Source: Syntrophomonadaceae bacterium
GTDB lineage: Bacteria > Bacillota > Dethiobacteria > DTU022
DNA: 5,910 bases
Direction of reading: 5' to 3'
NCBI GenBank assembly: GCA_007127255.1
Contig: SKZS01000128.1
Coordinates: 1-5,910, forward strand
Position numbers and translations under genes: made by a program. Positions within the stretch are counted from its first letter, which is position 1; the number at the start of each line of letters is the position of its first letter. The notes below the pieces were generated by a model. The model worked only from the letters and a program-made list of their open reading frames with translations. It was not told where the DNA came from and did not search any database. Shown piece by piece: positions 1 through 5,910 of this stretch.

Positions 1-69
1 ATGATCAAAAAGGTTAGTTTATTCAGACTGGCGAATGTTATTGTCTCTGTGCCGGTTATAGTGTATTGA
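1..69 (+). CDS. Tail of an upstream gene or a 22-residue ORF, unidentified
   Basis: Of the three forward frames, only this one is open from the window edge. It ends in TGA at 67-69, and the ribosome site of the next gene (AAAGGAG, 69-75) overlaps that stop. The tight join suggests that a coding region upstream is co-transcribed with the PLDc_N gene. The visible residues (MIKKVSLFRLANVIVSVPVI plus VY) are hydrophobic toward the end and match no family I recognise. The first codon is ATG at base 1, so this could also be a complete 22-residue peptide, but its ribosome site would lie outside the window. The length is too short to tell coding from chance. Confidence 0.3.
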   Translation: MIKKVSLFRLANVIVSVPVIVY

Positions 70-75
70 AAGGAG
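69..75 (+). promoter_or_regulatory. Shine-Dalgarno site for the PLDc_N gene
   Basis: AAAGGAG lies 10 bases before the GTG at 86. It decides the non-ATG start of the small membrane protein and overlaps the TGA of the preceding open frame, an arrangement typical of operon-internal genes. Confidence 0.6.
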
Positions 76-85
76 TAATAATCAG

Positions 86-289
86 GTGCCCGAATACGTA
101 ATAATAGTTATTGTAGGTCTCTTTGTCATTAACCTGGGCTTAATTGCCTGGGCGATAACAGACTTGTTACCGCGGGAAAATGTAAAATACTTGCCGAAGA
201 CTGTATGGATTGCCATTATTGCCTTTATCTTTTTTGGCTCAGTAATTTACCTTCTCGCAGGACGAGGTTGGGATAATAAGCCGGGATAA
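86..289 (+). CDS. Small two-helix membrane protein, PLDc_N (phospholipase D nuclease N-terminal) domain type
   Basis: This 67-residue protein starts at GTG behind a good ribosome site. It has two membrane segments, about residues 4-26 and 39-58. They are joined by a short polar loop containing DLLPRENVKYLPK. The second helix shows the family pattern of a Trp (W41) at its start and a G-x-x-x-YLLAGR ending. This matches the PLDc_N family, which occurs both at the front of cardiolipin synthase-like enzymes and as free-standing small proteins. No HKD catalytic motif (HxKxxxxD) is present, so it should not be a phospholipase itself. Free-standing members are often found beside ABC transporter genes or act as membrane accessory or regulatory proteins (family knowledge). 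Here the next gene begins 2 bases after its stop, so it is probably co-translated with the amidohydrolase. The family call is fairly firm; its role is unknown. Confidence 0.8.
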   Translation: MPEYVIIVIVGLFVINLGLIAWAITDLLPRENVKYLPKTVWIAIIAFIFFGSVIYLLAGRGWDNKPG

Positions 290-291
290 TA

Positions 292-1512
292 ATGCAGACA
301 GTTAGCCTGAAGCTTTATTCAGATTACTATATTTGGGCTCCGCTCGCCCTGACCGGTTGTGATCTGCTTCCGGAAAAAAATATCCTGCTTGAAGTTAAAA
401 AGAACCGTATTGTATCATGCCAGATGGTGCAAAAAGATCTGCTGCCTTCTTATATAAAAGTTCACCCCGGTTTCTACCCTCTTGAAGAAGGAACTACATT
501 ACTGCCCGCTCTCATCGATGCTCATATTCACCTGGCCCTGGATGGAAAGAATTTTAACCGGGCCAGGGCTATGTGGAAGGACAGTAATGCTTTGCAAACC
601 AGAATCAAACATAACTTAAGTGAGATGATCAACTCCGGTATTGGCGCAGTCCGTGATGGCGGTGATAGCCTGGCCATTAACCTGGAGGCAAAAAGGATGG
701 TAGATAGTGAACAATATTCTGGGCCGCGCATTGTAGCCGTCGGGCAGGCTATCAGGGTAAAGGGAGGCTACGGTTCATTTCTTGGGCTGGATTATGAATG
801 CCGGACGGATATTCCTGCCCTGGTTGAAAGAATTTGGGCTTCAGGTGTTGATCAAATCAAGGTAGTTATTTCAGGAGTAGTTAGCTTTATTGAGTACGGT
901 TCAGTTAAAGGGCTTCTGATGCCTTTAGATGATCTTTGTAGTGTAGTGGCTGGTGCCCGCAAATACGGATTAAAAGTTATGGCTCATGCCAGTTCTGCTG
1001 CAGCGGTTGACCTGGCTTTGAAAGCGGGTGTCGATTCAATTGAACACGGTTATTTCGTTAGTGCCGATGGGTTAAAGGCGATGGCTGAAAAACATGTTGC
1101 CTGGATTCCCACAATTATCCCGGTAGCCGCTCAGCTCAGGGGAGATCTGTTTGCTATACGCACTCCACTTGAGACTGAAGTGATCAGTACAATCTGTAAA
1201 GAACAAATAGAAAAACTTAAATGTGCCTTTGAACTTGGTGTTCCTTTGGGAGTAGGGACCGATTCAGGGGCAGGAGGGGTTAGCCACGCCTGTAACCTGG
1301 TTGAAGAGATGCTTCTGTACAAAACAGGCTTCCTGGACAACCGGACTGTATTAAAAGCTGCCACTGTCACCAATGCCGGCATCCTTGGCCTGGAAAAAGA
1401 AATTGGTATTCTTGAACCTGGTTATAAGGCAGCCTTGATTGCCGTGCGCGGTAACCCCCTCGATAATCTTGAAGATCTTAAAGAGGTAGATACTCACTTC
1501 CTGCCATCATAA
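292..1512 (+). CDS. Metal-dependent amidohydrolase (imidazolonepropionase / Xaa-Pro dipeptidase-like, binuclear)
   Basis: This 406-residue cytosolic hydrolase lacks a signal peptide. The first ~70 residues form the usual small beta domain, followed by the TIM-barrel. All expected ligands are visible: the HxH pair H78/H80 in DAHIHL, the probable carboxylated bridging lysine K190 in QIKVVISG, H232 in VMAHAS, H252 in SIEHGYF, and the catalytic-type D324 in GTDSGAGG. The late helix with ATVTNAGILGLEKEIGILEPGYKA is also typical. This set fits the subgroup of amidohydrolases that includes prolidase-like dipeptidases and imidazolonepropionase-like enzymes, which cleave amide bonds in peptides, N-acyl amino acids or cyclic amides. 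The substrate cannot be read from the sequence. The C-terminus stops soon after GNPLDNLEDLKEVD, so it lacks the final strand with a GKxV-type ending seen in many relatives. The start is the ATG 2 bases after the PLDc_N stop. The ribosome site is weak (GGGAT), so translational coupling is likely. Confidence 0.9.
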   Translation: MQTVSLKLYSDYYIWAPLALTGCDLLPEKNILLEVKKNRIVSCQMVQKDLLPSYIKVHPGFYPLEEGTTLLPALIDAHIHLALDGKNFNRARAMWKDSNALQTRIKHNLSEMINSGIGAVRDGGDSLAINLEAKRMVDSEQYSGPRIVAVGQAIRVKGGYGSFLGLDYECRTDIPALVERIWASGVDQIKVVISGVVSFIEYGSVKGLLMPLDDLCSVVAGARKYGLKVMAHASSAAAVDLALKAGVDSIEHGYFVSADGLKAMAEKHVAWIPTIIPVAAQLRGDLFAIRTPLETEVISTICKEQIEKLKCAFELGVPLGVGTDSGAGGVSHACNLVEEMLLYKTGFLDNRTVLKAATVTNAGILGLEKEIGILEPGYKAALIAVRGNPLDNLEDLKEVDTHFLPS

Positions 1513-1591
1513 ATCATTTAAACTATTAAAATAAACAATAAGACCTTTGAAAAAGATTTAGGGAAGGTAAATTCTTTAAAACATTTCCCTG

Positions 1592-1605
1592 CCTATTATA
1601 ATAGG
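1592..1605. repeat. Perfect 14-bp palindrome, candidate operator
   Basis: CCTATTATAATAGG reads identically on both strands. It lies 80 bases downstream of the amidohydrolase stop and about 60 bases upstream of the extended -10 element of the oxidoreductase promoter. Its right half, TATAATAGG (1597-1605), recurs at 1665-1673 across that -10 element. It could be a dimeric regulator site, or a -10-like sequence that is palindromic by chance. No T-tract follows it and it has no loop, so it is not a terminator. Confidence 0.35.
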
Positions 1606-1661
1606 TGGAATTTAATGCAGCGTGGTTTGTTAATGGTCATTATGGGACAAACAATTCGCTG

Positions 1662-1670
1662 TGCTATAAT
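1662..1670 (+). promoter_or_regulatory. Extended -10 promoter for the FAD oxidoreductase
   Basis: TGCTATAAT contains a perfect TATAAT at 1665-1670 preceded by the TGn extension. The -35 region is poor (GGGACA at 1644-1649, spacer only 15), as is common for extended -10 promoters. Transcription would begin near 1677, giving a leader of about 35 bases before the GTG at 1712. This suggests the oxidoreductase has its own promoter instead of depending on read-through from the amidohydrolase operon. Confidence 0.55.
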
Positions 1671-1697
1671 AGGGCAAGTATAATTAACAGGAGCTTT

Positions 1698-1703
1698 GGG
1701 AGG
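1698..1703 (+). promoter_or_regulatory. Shine-Dalgarno site for the FAD oxidoreductase
   Basis: GGGAGG ends 8 bases before the GTG at 1712. With the dinucleotide-binding motif starting only a few residues later, it fixes the GTG as the start. Confidence 0.65.
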
Positions 1704-1711
1704 TTAACCGG

Positions 1712-3193
1712 GTGGCTAAAAAAATACTAATTATCGGAGCAGGGATGGCCGGTCTTTCGGCGGGTATTCATGCCTGCCGAAACAAATATGATGCAGAGAT
1801 TTTCGAGCAGCATAATTTACCGGGAGGTCTTTGTACAGCCTGGGAGAGAAAAGGCTACACTTTTGATGGTTGTATTCACTGGCTGGTGGGGACCAGGCCA
1901 GGCAGCCAGTTTAACCGTCTCTGGCGTGAAGTGTGTGCCATAGAAGAGATGGAAATAATAAATCATGACATTTTTATGAGTATTGAAGGCAGCGATGGAA
2001 AAGTGCTGCACATTTATTGCAACCTGGACCGTTTGGAGGAACATCTGCTTGAAATATCTCCTGCCGATGAACTTGTAATAAAAAATATGATCAGTGCAGC
2101 AAGGACGACTGCAAAAGCAGATTTTCCCCTGGAAAAACCTGCAGAACTGTATAAGTTTTGGGATGTGCCCCTGATGCTCCTAACAATGATGCCGATGTTA
2201 AAAGTAATGGGCCAGCATTCTCGGGTATCAATTAAAGAGTTTCTGGAACAATTTGAAGATCCTTTATTGCCGGAAGCTCTATCTTTAATAATGCCCGACA
2301 GGTATCCGATGATAAGCCTGATCAGCACCCTGGCATCCCTGCATAATTATGATGCCGGTTTTCCTAAAGGTGGTTCCGGAATTTTCGCCCGCTCCATGGA
2401 AAAACGGTTTCTCGAGCTAGGCGGCAAGTTAAACTATAAAGCCGCTGTGAAAGAGATCCTGGTTGAGGGCAACCAGGCAGTTGGATTGCTGCTTGAAGAC
2501 GGCAGCAAGGTCTACGGCGACATTGTTATTTCGGCGGCCGACCTGCACAGCACAGTATACCAGCTGTTAAAGAGCCGGTACCGCACAGCAAAGATTGATG
2601 AAAGTTTTGCCCACCTCCCGGTATATTCTTCGGTCCAGGTTTCCCTGGGTGTTAATGCAGATCTTTCAGGTGAAGCGGAAAATGTTGTGGTTAAAATGGA
2701 CAAGCCGATTACCTTAGGCAGCGAACATAACCGTTATATATATTTGACTAATTTTTCATTTGACCCGACCCTGGCGCCTGAAGGCAAGACGGTTATCAGG
2801 GCGACCCTTTTCTCTTCATACGAACACTGGGAGGCTTCGTCTGAAAACAGGGAGCGCTATCGGGAAAAGAAAGAAAAGCTGGCGGAATTGGTCATTAAAG
2901 AGGTAGAAAAACGCTTTCCTGCTGTCAAAGGCCAGATAGAAGTTATAGATGTAGCGACTCCGATTACCTATTCGCGCTATACAGGAGTCTGGAAAGGGGC
3001 CTACATGGCCTGGATTGTCCCTCCCGAGGTGGGAAGGTTTAAAATTCCCAAGGAGCTGCCCGGTCTCAGTAACTTTTTCCAGGTTGGTCAGTGGGTCGAA
3101 CCGCCTGCCGGGTTGCCGGGGTCAATGCTTACCGGGCGGCATGTAATGCAAATTATCTGCAGCCGGGATAAAAAACCTTTCCTGGTCAAATAA
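1712..3193 (+). CDS. NAD(P)/FAD-dependent oxidoreductase, phytoene desaturase / retinol saturase-like
   Basis: This 493-residue flavoprotein has the length and layout of the CrtI / all-trans-retinol 13,14-reductase-like group (COG1233 type). The N-terminus has a Rossmann ADP-binding fold: GAGMAGLSAG at 9-18, then acidic E32 at the end of the second strand and the PGG turn at 37-39. Residues 218-223 (PKGGSG) and VVISAAD near 271-277 are the middle FAD-domain motifs. DVATPITYSRYTG (413-425) and the C-terminal VEPPAGLPGSMLTGRHV (462-478) are the end signature that closes over the flavin. The family adds or removes C=C bonds in isoprenoid or other lipid-like substrates. No carotenoid, polyprenyl or quinone gene is in the window, so the substrate is open. 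No signal peptide is seen; the hydrophobic stretch at about 150-165 (VPLMLLTMMPML) probably serves membrane or substrate contact. The gene is apparently monocistronic, with its own promoter and a convergent neighbour downstream. Confidence 0.88.
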   Translation: MAKKILIIGAGMAGLSAGIHACRNKYDAEIFEQHNLPGGLCTAWERKGYTFDGCIHWLVGTRPGSQFNRLWREVCAIEEMEIINHDIFMSIEGSDGKVLHIYCNLDRLEEHLLEISPADELVIKNMISAARTTAKADFPLEKPAELYKFWDVPLMLLTMMPMLKVMGQHSRVSIKEFLEQFEDPLLPEALSLIMPDRYPMISLISTLASLHNYDAGFPKGGSGIFARSMEKRFLELGGKLNYKAAVKEILVEGNQAVGLLLEDGSKVYGDIVISAADLHSTVYQLLKSRYRTAKIDESFAHLPVYSSVQVSLGVNADLSGEAENVVVKMDKPITLGSEHNRYIYLTNFSFDPTLAPEGKTVIRATLFSSYEHWEASSENRERYREKKEKLAELVIKEVEKRFPAVKGQIEVIDVATPITYSRYTGVWKGAYMAWIVPPEVGRFKIPKELPGLSNFFQVGQWVEPPAGLPGSMLTGRHVMQIICSRDKKPFLVK

Positions 3194-3231
3194 GCATCAT
3201 TGTCTTTACACTGGAAAAAATCATACTCGGG

Positions 3232-3245
3232 GACAGCCAACTGTC
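3232..3245. terminator. Weak hairpin in the convergent gap, possible terminator
   Basis: GACAG-CCAA-CTGTC forms a 5-bp stem with a 4-base loop, 38 bases after the oxidoreductase stop. On the plus strand it is followed by AGCCTTTAGTTTCTT, which is only loosely T-rich. On the minus strand a T6 run lies about 11 bases further on. The position between two convergent genes suits a bidirectional terminator, but the stem is short. Confidence 0.25.
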
Positions 3246-3315
3246 AGCCTTTAGTTTCTTATTATATTAAGCAACCCGGGTAGTGCCGGAGTGGCTGCAT
3301 TTGTTATGATCCAAT

Positions 3316-3344
3316 ACCTGACTATGGTTAGTACAGCGGGTTTT
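3316..3344 (+). terminator. Imperfect hairpin plus T4, possible terminator
   Basis: ACC-TG-ACTA at 3316-3324 can pair with TAGT-CA-GGT at 3329-3342, with a 4-base loop and two bulges. The 3' arm runs into TTTTATT. This could stop transcripts of the oxidoreductase before they enter the antisense of the EamA gene. The bulges make the call weak. Confidence 0.2.
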
Positions 3345-3353
3345 ATTAGTGTT

Positions 3354-4292
3354 TTATTTGTTAGGACTTTCAAGGACAGCTTCAGCTTCATGATACTCTT
3401 TCGGGGCAGGGGCGAAGCGGTTAGTACCCCACACGCCTGTCAGGATAGCAGCGGTGCCAACCAATTGGTACCAAAAAACTGTTTCTCCGCGAAAAACAAC
3501 CCCTGCGGCGATAGCCACTACAGTGACCATGTTGGCAAAAACTGAACCCTGGGCAGCAGTAACCTTACTGAGGACATAATTATACATGAAAAAGGCAGCT
3601 ACTGAAGATATCACTCCAAGGTATATAACCGTGGTCCATAGTTCTCCCAGGGGGGTCAGATAAATACCTATCTTGCCTGCACTTAGATGTTGAAACAGGG
3701 AAATGGCATTAAAGACCACTGCTCCTACAACCATCATTACCCAGGTTGTGTGAATTGGTTTATAGTCAACTGATGCTTTACGGGAAGCAATATTGTAGCA
3801 GGCTGCCGCGACGACTGCACCCAGGAGGGCCAGTGTGCCCAGGGGATTTACGCCCGCAATGGACTGGGTATCCATATAGATTATGAAAATTACTCCTGCT
3901 ACAGAGGCAATAATAAAAAATACCTGCAGCCGGTTTGGATATTCACGCAGGACAAGTACGGCCAGGATGGCAACAAAAATTGGTATAATTGCAATCATCA
4001 TCCCGGCATAGGAGGCGGAAGTCAACAGCACGCCTGTCGTCTCAGTCGCAAAATAAAGGATTGGTTGAAAAAAAGCCAGGGGCAGCAGGTTAAAATAGTC
4101 TCTCGGAACAACCTTTATATTTATAATGCCCAGGATTCTAAGCAGAGACATTGCAGCAACTGCCGCAGCAAACCTTAGACCCAAAAGATGAAAGGGAGCC
4201 AGGTAATCGAGAGCCCCGCGGGTAAACATAAATGAAAAGCCCCAGGTCAGGGCAACTCCAATTCCGGCCAGGTAAGGCAGATAGCGGATCAT
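3354..4292 (-). CDS. DMT superfamily (EamA) transporter
   Basis: This is an inner-membrane permease of 312 residues with about ten membrane helices and two EamA repeats, the usual length for the drug/metabolite transporter superfamily. Repeat one covers roughly residues 7-139. It opens with the typical ALTWGFSF helix, continues with GLRFAAA and ends at LREYPNRLQ followed by a long hydrophobic helix. Repeat two covers about 150-290, including LGVISSVAAFFMYNYVLS and the closing GTAAILTGVWGTNR. The C-terminal tail is short and charged (KEYHEAEAVLESPNK). I chose the ATG at 4292-4290, which has AAGAAAG 9 bases upstream. A TTG at 4301-4299 in the same frame would add three residues but has no properly spaced ribosome site. 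Substrates of this family include amino acids, metabolites and drugs, and the sequence does not say which. It is convergent with the oxidoreductase and divergent from the SLC13 gene, hence probably monocistronic. Confidence 0.9.
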   Translation of the reverse strand: MIRYLPYLAGIGVALTWGFSFMFTRGALDYLAPFHLLGLRFAAAVAAMSLLRILGIINIKVVPRDYFNLLPLAFFQPILYFATETTGVLLTSASYAGMMIAIIPIFVAILAVLVLREYPNRLQVFFIIASVAGVIFIIYMDTQSIAGVNPLGTLALLGAVVAAACYNIASRKASVDYKPIHTTWVMMVVGAVVFNAISLFQHLSAGKIGIYLTPLGELWTTVIYLGVISSVAAFFMYNYVLSKVTAAQGSVFANMVTVVAIAAGVVFRGETVFWYQLVGTAAILTGVWGTNRFAPAPKEYHEAEAVLESPNK

Positions 4293-4324
4293 AGCAACCA
4301 ACTTTCTTGTTTTGACTATGCATT

Positions 4325-4353
4325 ACTATACAACAAAGTTCCTGAACGGGGAA
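4325..4353 (-). promoter_or_regulatory. Possible promoter of the EamA gene
   Basis: On the minus strand, TATAGT (4330-4325) matches five of six bases of a -10 box. TTCCCG (4353-4348) lies 17 bases upstream but is a poor -35. The implied start near 4318 would give a leader of about 26 bases. Only the -10 box is persuasive. Confidence 0.25.
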
Positions 4354-4387
4354 GGGGTAAATATTTTTTTATAAGCCTTGTTTTCTA

Positions 4388-4417
4388 TTGATCATTGCTA
4401 AGGGTTCGGGATATTAT
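4388..4417 (+). promoter_or_regulatory. Possible promoter of the SLC13-type permease gene
   Basis: TTGATC (4388-4393) and TATTAT (4412-4417) are separated by 18 bases, in an AT-rich stretch. They match sigma-A boxes at four and five of six positions. The leader to the ATG at 4505 would be about 80 bases. With the minus-strand site nearby, the gap reads as a divergent promoter region. Confidence 0.35.
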
Positions 4418-4504
4418 ATTGCTATCTTACAGAATGAATTAATAAAAGGTCTTCAGATAGAAGCCGGTCAAATCAAAAGTTTACTGAAGGGATGAGAAAG
4501 CATC

Positions 4505-5910
4505 ATGGTAGAGCAATACCTTGTTTTTGCCATTCTTGTTTTAGCCCTTGTTCTCTTTGTCTGGGGCCGGTGGCGTTATGATCTTGTTGCCGTTATAGCC
4601 CTGCTTACTCTCGTTCTTTTAGGCATAATCCCCGGTGAACAGGCCTTCCAGGGTTTTAGTCATCCAGCCGTTATCACAGTTGCAGCAGTGTTGATTCTAA
4701 GCAGAGCCTTGATGAATGCCGGCATAGTTGACGTTATTGTCAAACTGATGTCACAAATAAATCAGCACCTTTTAGCTCAGCTGGGCGTACTGGTCGTGTC
4801 TGTAACTATTTGTTCCGCATTCATGAATAATATCGGGGCCCTGGCCTTATTTTTACCGGTAGCACTTCGGATGGCCCGAAAAAGCAACCGTTCTCCGTCA
4901 ATTTTCTTGATGCCCCTGGCTTTTGGTTCACTGCTCGGTGGTTTGATGACCCAGATTGGCACTCCTCCAAATATCATAATTTCTCTTTTTAGAGTTGAAA
5001 CAGCTGCCCAGACTCCTTTTCGCATGTTTGACTTTGCTCCTGTTGGCGCCGGTGTTGCCCTTGTTGGTGTTATTTTTATTGTTATCCTGGGGTGGCGTCT
5101 TATCCCCTGCCGCAAAGGACAGCTTTCACCTGAAGATCTATTTAAAGTGGATAACTATCTCACCGAAGTTTACGTTCCTGCAGGATCAAAATATGCAGGG
5201 AAAAGGCTGCTTGATCTCGGTCATGCCACCGAGGGAGATGTAACTGTAGTAGGTCATGTTCGTAATAAAAGGAAATTACCTTTCTTTTCACCTTACCGGG
5301 TGTTTAACGAAGGAGATCACATTATAATCAAAGCAGATGCTGAAGATTTAAAGGAATTTCTTGAGGAAACAGGGCTGGAACTTACTGCGTCCAGGAAATT
5401 GAGTGCAGAAGATCTACGCTCAGATGAAGTTAGTGTTGTCGAGGCTGTTGTTACTGCCAACTCGCTGCTGGAAAAGCAGACGGCACGTTCTTTAAATTTA
5501 CGCTCCGTTTATGGCATCAACCTGCTTGGCATATCCAGGGAGGGGGCCCGGCTTAAGGCCCGCCCGGATCAGGTTCGTTTTCGGGTCGGCGATGTGCTTT
5601 TACTGCAGGGCAGAATGGAAGTATTACGTGAGGTTATGTCGTCACTGGGCTGCCTGCCTCTTGTGGAAAGGGGCCTAAGACTTGGACAGCCCCGAAGGAT
5701 ATTGCTAAGTATGTTAATATTTGCAACAGCCCTGGGCAGCACTGCCCTGGGTTTTTTGCCAATCCAGGTTGCTTTTATGACTGCAGCGGTGTTGATGCTG
5801 CTGACAGGTTTTGTAACCCTGCGGGAAGTATATGAAAGCATTGAGTGGCCGATCATTGTTTTGCTCGGAGCCTTGATCCCTGTCAGCAAAGCCCTCGAAA
5901 CTACCGGCGG
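4505..5910 (+). CDS. SLC13-family permease with two RCK_C (TrkA_C) domains, 3' end outside the window
   Basis: The frame is open from ATG 4505 to the window edge (468 full codons, no stop), so the protein is partial at its C-terminus. The N-terminal half has about seven hydrophobic segments between residues 5 and 197. It carries the ion-transporter signatures CSAFMNNIGALALFLPVA (103-120, with the paired N108/N109) and GGLMTQIGTPPN (145-156). A large soluble insert follows, holding two RCK_C-like domains at about 217-293 and 308-385; the second includes GINLLGISREG and RFRVGDVLLLQG. Membrane segments resume at about 398 and the second transporter half is cut. This is the architecture of bacterial SLC13/DASS-like permeases for anions such as sulfate or dicarboxylates, usually driven by Na+ or H+ (family knowledge). 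RCK_C domains suggest control by a small ligand or nucleotide. TGA at 4493-4495 in the same frame excludes an earlier start. The ribosome site is weak (GAGAAAG, 4 bases upstream; AAGGG further back). The substrate is not identifiable. Confidence 0.88.
   Translation, partial: MVEQYLVFAILVLALVLFVWGRWRYDLVAVIALLTLVLLGIIPGEQAFQGFSHPAVITVAAVLILSRALMNAGIVDVIVKLMSQINQHLLAQLGVLVVSVTICSAFMNNIGALALFLPVALRMARKSNRSPSIFLMPLAFGSLLGGLMTQIGTPPNIIISLFRVETAAQTPFRMFDFAPVGAGVALVGVIFIVILGWRLIPCRKGQLSPEDLFKVDNYLTEVYVPAGSKYAGKRLLDLGHATEGDVTVVGHVRNKRKLPFFSPYRVFNEGDHIIIKADAEDLKEFLEETGLELTASRKLSAEDLRSDEVSVVEAVVTANSLLEKQTARSLNLRSVYGINLLGISREGARLKARPDQVRFRVGDVLLLQGRMEVLREVMSSLGCLPLVERGLRLGQPRRILLSMLIFATALGSTALGFLPIQVAFMTAAVLMLLTGFVTLREVYESIEWPIIVLLGALIPVSKALETTG

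Noticed and set aside
528..1382. Minus-strand open frames inside the amidohydrolase gene (528-731 and 1131-1382)
   Set aside because: They lie fully within a well-supported enzyme gene and lack ribosome sites and recognisable domains.
1560..1590. AGGGAA and TTCCCT inverted repeat downstream of the amidohydrolase, considered as a terminator
   Set aside because: The stem is 6 bp with a 19-base loop, and no T-tract follows, so it is not a convincing intrinsic terminator.
3283..3306. GTGCCGGAGTGGCTGCATTTG resembles the 5' end of a tRNA-Leu or tRNA-Ser
   Set aside because: No matching acceptor strand, T-loop (GGTTCGAAT type) or anticodon arm follows within the next 90 bases.
3291..3545. Open frame of 84 codons on the plus strand overlapping the 3' end of the EamA gene
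   Set aside because: It is antisense to a clear transporter, has no ribosome site and gives a low-complexity composition unlike any family. It is a shadow of the EamA gene.
4777..5243. Open frames on the minus strand (4777-5115) and in another plus frame (4995-5243)
   Set aside because: Both lie inside the SLC13-type coding region, whose translation shows clear family motifs across the same bases.
5569..5889. Open frame of 106 codons on the minus strand
   Set aside because: It is antisense to the second RCK_C domain and following membrane segments of the permease, and its translation (rich in Ser, Arg, Thr and Pro) looks non-coding.

Overview
The window looks like ordinary chromosomal DNA from a low-to-mid GC bacterium, most likely a Firmicute of the Clostridia type. 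This is inferred from the strong AGGAGG-like ribosome sites, the GTG starts, the extended -10 promoter and the gene families present. No rRNA, tRNA, CRISPR array, transposase or phage gene was found, and the species cannot be named from the sequence.

Layout, left to right. (1) Positions 1-69 are open and end in TGA, which is probably the tail of an upstream gene or a tiny ORF. (2) Positions 86-1512 are a tight two-gene unit: a 67-residue two-helix membrane protein of the PLDc_N type, then, after 2 bases, a complete metal-dependent amidohydrolase with all metal ligands visible. (3) A 199-base gap carries a perfect 14-bp AT-rich palindrome and a good extended -10 promoter. (4) Positions 1712-3193 encode a FAD-dependent oxidoreductase of the phytoene desaturase / retinol saturase-like superfamily. 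(5) A convergent gap (3194-3353) holds only weak terminator-like hairpins. (6) Positions 3354-4292 on the minus strand encode a ten-helix DMT/EamA transporter. (7) A divergent gap (4293-4504) probably contains both outward promoters. (8) From 4505 to the right edge runs an SLC13-type permease with two RCK_C (TrkA_C) domains in its middle loop; it is cut by the window end.

The two catalytic genes and two transporters have no obvious common pathway. The PLDc_N protein and amidohydrolase form one probable operon, and the other three genes look like single transcription units. No convincing undescribed system is present. The points most worth a second look are the pairing of the PLDc_N protein with the amidohydrolase, the palindrome upstream of the oxidoreductase, and the RCK_C-gated permease.
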